From the NCBI GenBank assembly GCA_046154125.1, contig JBJXEJ010000115.1:1-64000 (forward strand): a stretch of 64,000 nt of DNA, read 5' to 3'. Under the pieces are notes generated by a model. It worked only from the letters and a program-made list of their open reading frames with translations. It was not told where the DNA came from and made no database searches. Below, in pieces: positions 16,116 to 24,844 of this stretch; position 1 is the first letter of the stretch, and each line of letters starts with the position of its first letter. The translations under genes and the position numbers were made by a program. The DNA is from PBB1 sp046154125 (GTDB lineage: Bacteria > Pseudomonadota > Gammaproteobacteria > Burkholderiales > Burkholderiaceae_C).

Positions 16116-16993
16116 CCCGGCATCCGCCCGCTGTAGTCCTTGGCGAACTGGTAGGCGACCCGGCCCGACCGCGATCCGCGTTCGAGCGCCCAGACCAGGC
16201 TTTCCGGCCGGGCGGCTTCGATCGCGGCTTCGCTGACACCGAACCCACGCAGCCACTGCGCGACGATGGCGAGGTACTCGTCCTGCGTGAACGGATAGAA
16301 GCTCACCCAGAGGCCGAAGCGCTCGCTCAGCGAGATCTTCTCTTCGACCACCTCGCCGGGATGGACCTCGCCGTTCTCCAGGTGCTGGTAGGTCAGGTTC
16401 TCGGCCATGTACTCGGGCAGCAGGTGGCGGCGGTTGCTGGTGGCATAGATCACCACGTTGTCCGACGCCTGCGACACCGTGCCGTCGAGGATCGACTTCA
16501 GCGCCTTGTAGCCGGGCTCTCCCTCGTCGAAGCTGAGGTCGTCGCAGTAGACGATGAAGCGCTCGGGCCGTTCGGCGACCAAATCGACGATGTCGGTCAG
16601 ATCGACCAGGTCGGCCTTGTCGACCTCGATCAGGCGCAGGCCGCGCGGCGCGAATTCGTTCAGGCAAGCCTTGATCAGCGAGCTCTTGCCGGTGCCGCGC
16701 GCGCCGGTCAGCAGCACGTTGTTGGCGGTGCGCCCGTCGACGAACTGCTCGGTGTTGCGCAGCAGGCGCTCCTTTTGCGGCTCGACTTCGACCAGGTCGA
16801 CGAGACGGATCGCCGCGACGTGGCGCACCGGCTCCAGCGCGCTGCCCCCGGCGCTGCGCCGACGGTACCGAAAGGCAATAGACGCGGTCCAGTCGGGCGC
16901 TGTCAACGGGTGCGGCAACACCGCTTCGAGCCGGGACAGCACCGTTTCAGCGCGCTGGATCAGATGCAGCAGGAGGTCAGACGGGATCGACAT
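16112..16993 (-). CDS. DUF815-family AAA ATPase
   Basis: The 293-residue protein has a Walker A motif GARGTGKSS (97-105), a Walker B-like strand RFIVYCDDLSFDEGE and a sensor-type segment VVIYATSNRRHL. This is the pattern of DUF815 proteins, which are AAA-type ATPases of unknown function. The start chosen is ATG 16991-16993; a longer frame upstream has no family support. It appears to head the run NUDIX-hisI-hisE-hinT-tatABC. Confidence 0.85.
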   Translation of the reverse strand: MSIPSDLLLHLIQRAETVLSRLEAVLPHPLTAPDWTASIAFRYRRRSAGGSALEPVRHVAAIRLVDLVEVEPQKERLLRNTEQFVDGRTANNVLLTGARGTGKSSLIKACLNEFAPRGLRLIEVDKADLVDLTDIVDLVAERPERFIVYCDDLSFDEGEPGYKALKSILDGTVSQASDNVVIYATSNRRHLLPEYMAENLTYQHLENGEVHPGEVVEEKISLSERFGLWVSFYPFTQDEYLAIVAQWLRGFGVSEAAIEAARPESLVWALERGSRSGRVAYQFAKDYSGRMPG

Positions 16994-17207
16994 GCGGGGT
17001 GGTGCGGGGCGCGCGTGATGCGAAAAGCAGGCAGTGTAGCGAGGGGTGCCGCCTGCGACCTTCCGGCTCGGATCGGGAGTTCTGTCAGACTGCCAACCAT
17101 CCGCGAGTGCTTGCGAGCATGCGGCTGGGCGGTGTTCGAAAGCAGCCCGGTAACGATGCCGGCAGCAGCCGCGGCGCCCCCGAGCCCAGGGCACAACAGG
17201 GGCCAGG

Positions 17208-17888
17208 TCAAACGACGATCAGGTTCAGCGCTGCGTCCAGGTGCTCGGTCGGGGTCCGCTTGAAGCCCGATCGGGCGTAGCGCTGCAGGCGGCCGATGGC
17301 GAACGATGCCAGCACCGAAGCCACCGCGTTCGCGTCGATCGTTGCCGTCACCGATCCGGCCGCATCACCCGCGCTGCGCAGACTCTGCTTCAACTGCGAT
17401 TCGATGCGATCGAAGAACTGACTCATCCGCGCGACCAGCCGATCGTGCTCGAACACCAGCGCGTCGCCCACCATCACGCGGGTCATGCCGGGATTGCGCT
17501 CGCCGAACTGCAGCAGCACGGTAACGACCTTGCGCGCCTGTTGGGTGCCCGAGGGTTCGCGATCGGTGATCTGGTTGACCAGTGTGAACACGCCGGACTC
17601 GATGAAATCGATCAGTCCTTCGAACATCTGGGCCTTGCTCGCGAAATGCCGGTAGAGGGCGGCTTCGCTGACCCCCAGACGCGCCGCCAGCGCAGCGGTG
17701 GTGACACGCTCGGCGCCGGGTTGCTCAAGCATGCCGGCGAGGGCCTGAAGGATCTGGACCCGCCGCTCGCCGGGCTTCGGTCGCCTGCGTGAGGTGCCCG
17801 AAGCAGAAACCTCGGAGCCCTCTGCGAGCGGAGGCGCATTGTCCTTGCCGTCGCTGTCCAGGGTGTCGTCGTCACGGGGAATGGTCAT
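17208..17888 (-). CDS. slmA: Nucleoid occlusion factor SlmA (TetR family)
   Basis: SlmA binds specific DNA sites over the chromosome and stops FtsZ assembly across the nucleoid. The 226-residue protein has the TetR-type helix-turn-helix VTTAALAARLGVSEAALYRHF (about 62-82) and the family-specific SKAQMFEGLIDFIE and FGERNPGMTRVMVGDALVFE segments. A charged N-terminal extension of about 40 residues precedes the helix-turn-helix. It follows the HAD gene by three bases, and argB-HAD-slmA is a conserved betaproteobacterial order. Confidence 0.92.
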   Translation of the reverse strand: MTIPRDDDTLDSDGKDNAPPLAEGSEVSASGTSRRRPKPGERRVQILQALAGMLEQPGAERVTTAALAARLGVSEAALYRHFASKAQMFEGLIDFIESGVFTLVNQITDREPSGTQQARKVVTVLLQFGERNPGMTRVMVGDALVFEHDRLVARMSQFFDRIESQLKQSLRSAGDAAGSVTATIDANAVASVLASFAIGRLQRYARSGFKRTPTEHLDAALNLIVV

Positions 17889-17891
17889 TGA

Positions 17892-18623
17892 TCAGGCACC
17901 ACTGGAGTCAGGCCACATCGAAAGCAAACCCTGGATCGATTTGATTCTGGCACACACGTACAGGGGCTTGCAGGAAGGGTGAACACTGACTTTCGACGCC
18001 GATTCAGGGGGGGTGGACGGTGCCGTGACCGGCGGCAGGTAGCGCTGCATCCAGACGGTGCGCATGCCGACCCGGCGCGCCGAGCGCTGGTGGGCCAGCG
18101 TGTCTTCGACCAGCGTGCAGCGCTGCGGCTGCACCTTCAACCGGGCCGCCACGCAGCGGAACATGCGCGCGTCGGGTTTGGGTCGGTGCTGACCGAACAT
18201 CGTCATGTCCTCGATGCTGATGACGCCATCGAAGCAGCTTGCCAGGCGCAACCTGTTGAGCACCCGCAGCGCATACGAGCGCGGCGCGTTGGTCAGGATG
18301 AACTTGCGCCCGCGCAGGCGGCGCAGCGCAGCGCGATCGTGCGCTGAGGTCCTCAAGCGCGATTCGAGGCCCGGCAGGCGGTGCGTGGTTTCAAGGAAGT
18401 GCGACGCCTTCACGCCGTGGTGCCGCACCAGGCCCAGCATCGTCGCGCCGTAGTGCAGCCAGTAGTGCTGACGAAGCGACCAAGCCTCGGCGTGCGGCAG
18501 GTTCAGGTGCGAGGCGATGTACTGGGTCATCGCCTCGTTCGTCGGGCCGAACGACGCATGCGACGCATCGTGAAGCGTGTTGTCGAGGTCGAACAACCAG
18601 ACTCGACTGGCAGCGGACCTCAA
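17892..18623 (-). CDS. HAD-superfamily phosphatase, pyrimidine 5'-nucleotidase type
   Basis: The 243-residue protein has the HAD catalytic motif WLFDLDNTLHDA (Asp12 nucleophile, Asp14), motif II in ILTNAPRSY and motif III/IV in KPDARMFRCVA and LVEDTLAHQRSA. The DLDNTLH and HHGVKASHFL patterns match the YjjG/SDT1-type pyrimidine 5'-nucleotidases, though substrate cannot be told from sequence. It overlaps the argB stop by four bases and precedes slmA by three. Confidence 0.88.
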   Translation of the reverse strand: MRSAASRVWLFDLDNTLHDASHASFGPTNEAMTQYIASHLNLPHAEAWSLRQHYWLHYGATMLGLVRHHGVKASHFLETTHRLPGLESRLRTSAHDRAALRRLRGRKFILTNAPRSYALRVLNRLRLASCFDGVISIEDMTMFGQHRPKPDARMFRCVAARLKVQPQRCTLVEDTLAHQRSARRVGMRTVWMQRYLPPVTAPSTPPESASKVSVHPSCKPLYVCARIKSIQGLLSMWPDSSGA

Positions 18624-19555
18624 TGTGAACGGATCATCGTGCCGTAAGCCTGTTCGGTCAGTACCTCGAGCAACATCGCGTGCGGAACGCGGCCGTCGAT
18701 GATGTGCACCGTGTTGACACCGTTCTTGGCAGCGTCGAGCGCACTGGCGATCTTCGGCAGCATGCCTCCGCTGATCGTGCCGTCGGCGAACAGGTCGTCG
18801 ATCTCGCGCGCCGTCAGATTGGTCAGCAGTTTTCCGTTCTTGTCGAGGACGCCGGGGATGTTGGTCAGCATCATCAGCTTCTCGGCCTTCAACACCTCGG
18901 CCAGCTTGCCGGCCACCACGTCGGCATTGATGTTGTAGTTCTCGTTGTTGGCGCCGAAGCCGAGCGGCGAGATCACCGGGATGAACTGGTCGTCCTGCAG
19001 CGCCTTCACCACGCTCGGGTCGATCGACTCGATCTCGCCGACCGAGCCGACGTCATGCTCGACGGTCGGGTCCTTCAGATCCTGCATGCGCAGCTTGCGC
19101 GCACGGATCAACCCCCCGTCGCGTCCAGTCAGACCCACCGCCTTGCCGCCGGCCACGTTGATCAGGCCGACGATGTCCTGCTGAACCTGACCGGCGAGCA
19201 CCCATTCGACGACCTCCATCGTCTCGTCGTCGGTGACCCGCATACCCTGGATGAAGGTGCCCTTCTTGCCAATCTTGGCCAGCGCCTCCTCGATCTGCGG
19301 CCCGCCGCCATGCACCACCACCGGGTTCATGCCGACGAGCTTCAGCAGGACCACGTCTTCGGCGAAGTCCTGCTGCAGCGCCGGATCGGTCATCGCATTG
19401 CCGCCGTACTTGATGACGATGGTCTTGCCGTGGAACTTGCGGATGTAGGGAAGCGCCTGGGCCAGTATTTCGGCCTTGTCGCGCGGGGCGATGTGGGCCA
19501 GGCCAGTCGTCGGTGTCGAGAGGTCCGAAGGTGGAGCAGACGTGGGGACATTCAT
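18620..19555 (-). CDS. argB: Acetylglutamate kinase
   Basis: ArgB phosphorylates N-acetylglutamate in arginine synthesis. The 311-residue protein has the kinase fold hallmarks KTIVIKYGGNAM, VVHGGGPQIE, and VTDDETMEVVEWVLAGQV, and the nucleotide-binding segment near LTNIPGVLDKNGKLL. An N-terminal extension of about 35 residues precedes the fold, as in arginine-sensitive family members. It is divergent from the Cache/CheW gene and heads the argB-HAD-slmA set. Confidence 0.97.
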   Translation of the reverse strand: MNVPTSAPPSDLSTPTTGLAHIAPRDKAEILAQALPYIRKFHGKTIVIKYGGNAMTDPALQQDFAEDVVLLKLVGMNPVVVHGGGPQIEEALAKIGKKGTFIQGMRVTDDETMEVVEWVLAGQVQQDIVGLINVAGGKAVGLTGRDGGLIRARKLRMQDLKDPTVEHDVGSVGEIESIDPSVVKALQDDQFIPVISPLGFGANNENYNINADVVAGKLAEVLKAEKLMMLTNIPGVLDKNGKLLTNLTAREIDDLFADGTISGGMLPKIASALDAAKNGVNTVHIIDGRVPHAMLLEVLTEQAYGTMIRSH

Positions 19556-19733
19556 CGTGACGGCTTTCGTTGGGCACTGAAGGCAAAAATTGTAGGTCGA
19601 GCACTTGCCCTGCCCCGATCAGCGACGGAACTCAAGGCGCTGAAGTGAGCAGCGATACCGCGCCAATTCACAGGAGCGGCGGGATGAGGGTAATCCATAC
19701 TGATTCGCAAAAATGCATTGAGGACCCTGCGCG

Positions 19734-22274
19734 ATGACTGCAACCGACGATCTGGTTTTCCACATGCACCGCGTGCAGACCGCCGAGCGGGACCTGCGCG
19801 ATCTCGGCATGCTGTGGCAGATGATCGAATCCAGCGCGGCGATCAGCTGTCCGGATGATGCAGGCTCCGTCCTGCCCACCTTGACCAGCACGCGCGAGCG
19901 TTTCAGTGACCTCCAGCAGCGACTGATCGGACGCATGGTGACCGAGCAGAGGGCCTCGCTGGGTGAAGAACTGGCGGCTGCGGCACAGTGCGCAGTCGAC
20001 ACCCTGGTACGCAATCTCTACGAGCGAACCGCCGACGTCGGATTCCTCGCGACCGACGACGTGGTGCGCGAGTTCTGTCAGAGCGCCGCAGACGCGCGGC
20101 TCGCCAACCGCCCATCGATGCTGCAACGGCTGCGCGAGTACCAGGCGAAGTACACCGTCTACGACGACGTGATCCTGCTGTCTCCGACCGGAGCCGTGCT
20201 GGCCCGCCTCGACGAACAGGCCACGCTGGAGGTCAGCAAAGACGCGCTGGTGAAGGATGCCATCGCAGCGAGTTCATTCGTAGAGCGTTTCGGGCCGAGC
20301 GATCTGGGCGCAAGCGGCTCGCCCACACTCCTCTACGCACATCGCGTCGGCAGCGCGGACGGCCGATTTACAGGCGTCCTCGTGCTGCGATTCCGCTTCG
20401 AGGACGAGATGCGTCGGATATTCAACGGAGGAGATGGCCTGGTTCCGCAGGAAATCGCCCTGGTGCTGCTGGACACGGCCGGACGCGTGATCGCAACCAA
20501 CGACCAAGGACATGTACCGACCGATGTTGTCCTGCCTTTGATTGCCAAGGGGAACGTGACCCGGACCTTCTTCGCGGGGCGCGAATACCTGGCGGTGGGT
20601 TGTGCCAGCCACGGCTACCAGGGTTATCAGGGCCCTGCGTGGCGCGCCCAGGCCATGGTGTCCCTGCTCACGGCGTTCCGCAGCCGTGACGACGGAGTGC
20701 CGCCGGCAGACAACATTCCGCTCGACAGCCCCGAGCTGATCGCGATCGACGCGGAGGCGCAGTTCATCAACCGAGAGCTGCGCCAGGCGGTCTGGAATGG
20801 CCGCCTGATGACCAGCACCCAGAACGCAGACCAGGCGCGCCTGAAGGCCGTGCTGACGCAGGTGAACACCGCAGGGACGCGCACTCGCAGCCGCGTCGAG
20901 ACGGCCATCAAGGATCTGTACAGCAGCGCCATCAGCCGCATGCGGATTCAGGCGGCGCAACTGGCACACTTCGCCACGGACCTGATGGACCGCAACCTGT
21001 ACGAACGTGCCAACGATTGCCGGTGGTGGGCGTTGTCGCCTGCGCTGCAGCGACTGCTGGCTGCTCCCGAAGATCCTTCGACGTCCGCCGCGCTGAACAG
21101 CCTGCTCGACCGGGTCAACGACCTGTACACCGTCTACAGCCGGCTGATCGCGTTCGACATGCAAGGCATCGTTCGCGGCGTTTCGCGTGCGGACGGATCG
21201 AACGATCTCGTGGGAAGCACTGTCGATGAACGCTGGCTGGGATCGGTGCGCGCGCTTCGCGGCTCGCAGAACTACGCCGTGTCGCCGTTTGAAGCGACGG
21301 CAGCGCATGAACACGGCCCCACCTACGTCTACCTTTCAGCCGTCAAGGACGGATCGGACAACAACCGTTCATTGGGCGGACTCGCGATCGTCTTTCATGC
21401 AGCGCGGGAATTTCGCACCATGCTCGACGACATCATGGGCGAGCGGTCCGGTTTCGCGGCGTTCGTCGACATGTCAGGCACGGTGCTGGCGGCCACTGAA
21501 GGCGCCGACATCGGATCTGCAGCCATCGCGCCCAAGGTGGGCCTCGAGTTGATAGAGCACGAAGGCGCGCACTATGCCTGCGCCCGAGTGAGGGCAAGCG
21601 GCTATCGCGAGTTCAAGAAAAGCGATGGCTACGACAACGGCGTGCACGCGGTTGTCGCCCTGCGTCTCGGCTCGACCGAACGACGTCAGACCAGCCTGTC
21701 CGATCGGCAGATCATCTCGGGACCGCGCAGTGACCGCGATCAGACGGTCGAAGCCGCCGTTTTCCAGGTTGGCTCGATGCGCTGTGCGATGCCGGTGCAC
21801 GCGTTGATGGAATCCATTTCACAGAAAGGCCTGGTGCGCACACCCAGCGCAGATGGTGTGACGCTGGGATTGCTGGAGGCCAACTCGCCCCTGGGCCCGC
21901 AACTGGTGCGCGTCGTGTGCGCGAGGCGTCAGTTCAATGTTCCCTACCCGGCTCGATCGACCGATGGCATCGTCCTGATATTGCGCTCGCCGCACCGGCC
22001 CGACATGCCGGCTCTCGGACTCCGCGTCGACGACGTCCTCGAGGTCGTCGAATTCAATCGTGACGATCTGCAGGAAACACCTCTCGGCCTGAAGTCATTC
22101 GCACCGTGGGTGGCCGGTTTGCTGCCGCGAGAAGTCTCGACGCCCGACGGCCCCACATCCGTGCTGGTTCAGTGGCTCGACGTCGACTGGTTCATCGGTC
22201 ACGGCCCCGCATGCGCCCCAGCCATGCGCGAGCCTGGGGAGGCCTTCGCCGTGGCTGAGACCCACGGCGCGTGA
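19734..22274 (+). CDS. Large soluble protein with two Cache-like sensor repeats and a C-terminal CheW-like domain
   Basis: The 846-residue protein has two related halves. The segment RNLYERTADVGFLATDD (93-109) returns as RNLYERANDCRWWALSP (420-436), each followed by a beta strand pattern of a Cache/PDC sensor (YDDVILLSPTGAVLARLD at 143-160; YSRLIAFDMQGIVRGVSRAD at 468-487). Residues about 671-825 fit a CheW-like domain, which would couple it to a CheA array. No signal peptide or membrane helix is apparent, so it should be cytoplasmic, unlike ordinary chemoreceptors. No methyl-accepting signalling helix is seen. ATG 19734 is preceded by a TGAGGA site. No che genes are in the window. Confidence 0.7.
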   Translation: MTATDDLVFHMHRVQTAERDLRDLGMLWQMIESSAAISCPDDAGSVLPTLTSTRERFSDLQQRLIGRMVTEQRASLGEELAAAAQCAVDTLVRNLYERTADVGFLATDDVVREFCQSAADARLANRPSMLQRLREYQAKYTVYDDVILLSPTGAVLARLDEQATLEVSKDALVKDAIAASSFVERFGPSDLGASGSPTLLYAHRVGSADGRFTGVLVLRFRFEDEMRRIFNGGDGLVPQEIALVLLDTAGRVIATNDQGHVPTDVVLPLIAKGNVTRTFFAGREYLAVGCASHGYQGYQGPAWRAQAMVSLLTAFRSRDDGVPPADNIPLDSPELIAIDAEAQFINRELRQAVWNGRLMTSTQNADQARLKAVLTQVNTAGTRTRSRVETAIKDLYSSAISRMRIQAAQLAHFATDLMDRNLYERANDCRWWALSPALQRLLAAPEDPSTSAALNSLLDRVNDLYTVYSRLIAFDMQGIVRGVSRADGSNDLVGSTVDERWLGSVRALRGSQNYAVSPFEATAAHEHGPTYVYLSAVKDGSDNNRSLGGLAIVFHAAREFRTMLDDIMGERSGFAAFVDMSGTVLAATEGADIGSAAIAPKVGLELIEHEGAHYACARVRASGYREFKKSDGYDNGVHAVVALRLGSTERRQTSLSDRQIISGPRSDRDQTVEAAVFQVGSMRCAMPVHALMESISQKGLVRTPSADGVTLGLLEANSPLGPQLVRVVCARRQFNVPYPARSTDGIVLILRSPHRPDMPALGLRVDDVLEVVEFNRDDLQETPLGLKSFAPWVAGLLPREVSTPDGPTSVLVQWLDVDWFIGHGPACAPAMREPGEAFAVAETHGA

Positions 22275-22301
22275 GCCTCCGCCAGGCAGGCGCCCTCAGC
22301 T

Positions 22302-22850
22302 TCAGTAGGTTCGCCCCCCCTTGAACTGGGCGTGCGAACGCCTGACCAGAGTGGCCCCCTTGGCCATCGCGGCAAACGATGCGCCCGCATGGGCATGGCA
22401 GATGGCCAGGCCCAGGGCGTCCGCAGCGTCCTTGCCGGGCAAGCCGGGCAGCTGGAGCAGGCGCATCACCATCTCCTGCACCTGTTCCTTGCGTGCATGA
22501 CCGTGGCCGACGATGGCCTTCTTCATCTGCAGAGCGGTGTATTCCGAAACGTCCAGCCCGCCGGTCACAAGGCCAGTGATCGCTGCACCGCGGGCCTGGC
22601 CCAGCAACAGTGTCGATTGGGGGTTGACGTTCACGAAGACGATCTCGACCGCCGCGCATGTCGGCTCGTAGCGTGTCGTGACCTCGCGCACGCCGTCGAA
22701 GATGATCTTCAGTCTGGCTGGCAACTCGCCGATGGCGACCGAATCGGTCTTGATGGTGCCGCTGGCGATGTAGTGCAGCTTCGAGCCTTCGGACTCGATG
22801 ACGCCGAAGCCGGTCACCCTCAGGCCGGGGTCGATTCCTAGGATTCGCAT
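22302..22850 (-). CDS. ruvC: Crossover junction endodeoxyribonuclease RuvC
   Basis: RuvC resolves Holliday junctions. The 182-residue protein has the RNase H-like fold with the acidic active-site residues in MRILGIDPGLRVTGFGVI (Asp7), the AAVEIVFVNVNPQSTLLLGQ segment and the C-terminal DAADALGLAICHAH. It is convergent with the Cache/CheW gene and lies about 120 bases after purH on the same strand. No ruvA or ruvB is next to it in this window. Confidence 0.96.
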   Translation of the reverse strand: MRILGIDPGLRVTGFGVIESEGSKLHYIASGTIKTDSVAIGELPARLKIIFDGVREVTTRYEPTCAAVEIVFVNVNPQSTLLLGQARGAAITGLVTGGLDVSEYTALQMKKAIVGHGHARKEQVQEMVMRLLQLPGLPGKDAADALGLAICHAHAGASFAAMAKGATLVRRSHAQFKGGRTY

Positions 22851-22916
22851 TTGATCGGCTTGGCGATCGGCCGCTGTTTGTCTTCCACTGCGTAAGGCGG
22901 ATTTACTGAGTTGTAC

Positions 22917-22957
22917 CGCGCCGGGTTCCGCCCCGGCAGGGGCGAAAACCCGGCGCG
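22917..22957 (-). terminator. Strong stem-loop between purH and ruvC, possible terminator or attenuator
   Basis: An 11-base perfect inverted repeat (CGCGCCGGGTT at 22917-22927, AACCCGGCGCG at 22947-22957) encloses a second 6-base stem (CGCCCC/GGGGCG). It follows the purH stop and lies 66 bases before the ruvC start. No T-run follows on the minus strand, so intrinsic termination is uncertain; it may instead stabilise the purH end. Confidence 0.45.
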
Positions 22958-22973
22958 CTGCTTCGCAAGGGAA

Positions 22974-24578
22974 TCAGTGCCGGAAGTGCCTGACCCCAGT
23001 GAGAACCATCGCGATCCCGCGCTCATCCGCCGCTGCGATGACCTCATCATCCCGCACCGACCCGCCGGGCTGAATGACCGACGAAGCCCCCTGTTCGCAC
23101 ACGACATCGAGCCCGTCGCGAAACGGAAAGAACGCATCACTCGCCACCGCCGAGCCCGCCAGCGACAACCCGGCGTTGGCCGCCTTGATCGACGCGATCC
23201 GCGCCGAATCGATCCGGCTCATCTGTCCTGCGCCGACGCCCAGCGTCATGCCACGTCCGCAGAAGACGATCGCATTGCTCTTGACGTATTTCGCGACCTT
23301 CCACGCGAACAGCAGATCGCGCCACTGCGCCTCGGTCGGCTGCAGTCGGGTGACGACCTTCAGTTCGCTGCGCGCGATCTCGAGGTTGTCGGCACCCTGG
23401 ATCAGCAGTCCCGAGCCGACGCGCTTCACGTCCTGCAGGTTGCGGCCGCGCGACCAGGACGTCGCACCGAGTCGATCGACACCGCCGAGGGGAATCTGCA
23501 GCACGCGCATGTTGCTCTTGCCGGCCAGGACCGCCAACGCCTCGGCGGTGTACGACGGTGCGATCAGCACCTCGACGAACTGCGTGATCACCTGCCTGGC
23601 TGCACCGGCATCGAGCTCGACGTTGAAAGCAATGATGCCGCCGAAGGCCGAGGTCGGATCGGTCTTGAAGGCCTGCGCGTAGGCCTCGCCGGCGCCGGCG
23701 CCGACCGCGACGCCACACGGGTTGGCGTGCTTGACGATCACGCAGGCCGCCGGCGCATCGTCCGCGCCGAACGACTTGACGCATTCCCATGCCGCATCGG
23801 CATCGGCGATGTTGTTGTACGAAAGTTCCTTGCCCTGCAGTTGCACCGCGGTGACCAGCGAGCCGGGCGCCGGATGCAGGTCGCGATAGAACGCCGCGCT
23901 CTGGTGCGGGTTCTCGCCGTAGCGCAGGTCCTGCAGCTTGACGAAGCGGCCGTTGCTCTGCGCCGGGTATTCGCTGCGTGTCGGCTCGCCGCCGTCGACC
24001 AGCGTCAGCGACGACAGGTGATCGCTGATCGCCGCGTCGTAGTTCGAGATGCGGTTGAACGCCGCCACGGCCAGCGCGAACCGCGTCGCGCGCTGCACCG
24101 CACCGTGCGCCTTCAGCTCCGACAGCACGCCAGCGTATTGCGAAGCATCGGTCAGCACCGCGACATGTTCCCAGTTCTTGGCAGCGCTGCGCACCATCGC
24201 GGGGCCGCCAATATCGATGTTCTCGATCGCGTCCTCCAGCGTGCAGCCGGCCTTCGCCACGGTCGCCTCGAACGGGTACAGGTTGACCACCAGCACGTCG
24301 ATGGTGTCGATGCCGTGCGCCGTCAGCGCGGCACGGTGCTCAGCCAGGTCGCGCCGCGCAAGCAGTCCACCGTGGATCTTCGGGTGCAGCGTCTTCACGC
24401 GGCCGTCGAGCATCTCGGGGAAGCCGGTGTGATCGGCCACCTCGGTCACCGGCAGGCCGCCGTCGGCGAGCAGCCTTGCGGTGCCACCAGTGGACAGCAA
24501 CTGGATGCCCAGCGCGTGCAGGCCGCGTGCAAGTTCGAGGACGCCGGTCTTGTCGGAAACGGAAATCAGTGCGTGCAT
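22974..24578 (-). CDS. purH: Bifunctional AICAR formyltransferase/IMP cyclohydrolase
   Basis: PurH carries out the last two steps of IMP synthesis. The 534-residue protein has an N-terminal methylglyoxal-synthase-like IMP cyclohydrolase domain (MHALISVSDKTGVLELARGL, LSTGGTARLL) and a C-terminal AICAR transformylase domain (SYNNIADADAAWECVKSF, VIVKHANPCGVA). The start is ATG 24576-24578, since a longer frame would overlap fis. It follows fis by 26 bases. Confidence 0.97.
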   Translation of the reverse strand: MHALISVSDKTGVLELARGLHALGIQLLSTGGTARLLADGGLPVTEVADHTGFPEMLDGRVKTLHPKIHGGLLARRDLAEHRAALTAHGIDTIDVLVVNLYPFEATVAKAGCTLEDAIENIDIGGPAMVRSAAKNWEHVAVLTDASQYAGVLSELKAHGAVQRATRFALAVAAFNRISNYDAAISDHLSSLTLVDGGEPTRSEYPAQSNGRFVKLQDLRYGENPHQSAAFYRDLHPAPGSLVTAVQLQGKELSYNNIADADAAWECVKSFGADDAPAACVIVKHANPCGVAVGAGAGEAYAQAFKTDPTSAFGGIIAFNVELDAGAARQVITQFVEVLIAPSYTAEALAVLAGKSNMRVLQIPLGGVDRLGATSWSRGRNLQDVKRVGSGLLIQGADNLEIARSELKVVTRLQPTEAQWRDLLFAWKVAKYVKSNAIVFCGRGMTLGVGAGQMSRIDSARIASIKAANAGLSLAGSAVASDAFFPFRDGLDVVCEQGASSVIQPGGSVRDDEVIAAADERGIAMVLTGVRHFRH

Positions 24579-24604
24579 GGAAAGTCTCTGGGAATCGTCT
24601 GGGG

Positions 24605-24844
24605 TCACTTGATCAGCTTGTGCTCGACCAGCTTGCGGCGCAGCGTGTTGCGGTTGATGCCCAACCACTCGGCCGCACGGCTCTGGTTGTGGTCGGCATG
24701 AATCATCACGACGTCGAGCAGCGGTCGCTCGACCACCCTCAGGATCATGTCGTACATCGCCGCCGGCTCAACACCGTCGAGGTCGGAGAAGTAGTCCTCC
24801 AGCCCTTCGCGGATGCAGTCCTCGATGTGCTTCTTGTTGCTCAT
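24605..24844 (-). CDS. fis: DNA-binding protein Fis
   Basis: Fis is a small nucleoid protein that bends DNA and controls rRNA promoters and recombination. The 79-residue protein, starting MSNKKHIEDC, ends with the Fis helix-turn-helix SRAAEWLGINRNTLRRKLVEH. The start overlaps the dusB stop in ATGA, the classical dusB-fis coupling, and purH follows. Confidence 0.95.
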   Translation of the reverse strand: MSNKKHIEDCIREGLEDYFSDLDGVEPAAMYDMILRVVERPLLDVVMIHADHNQSRAAEWLGINRNTLRRKLVEHKLIK

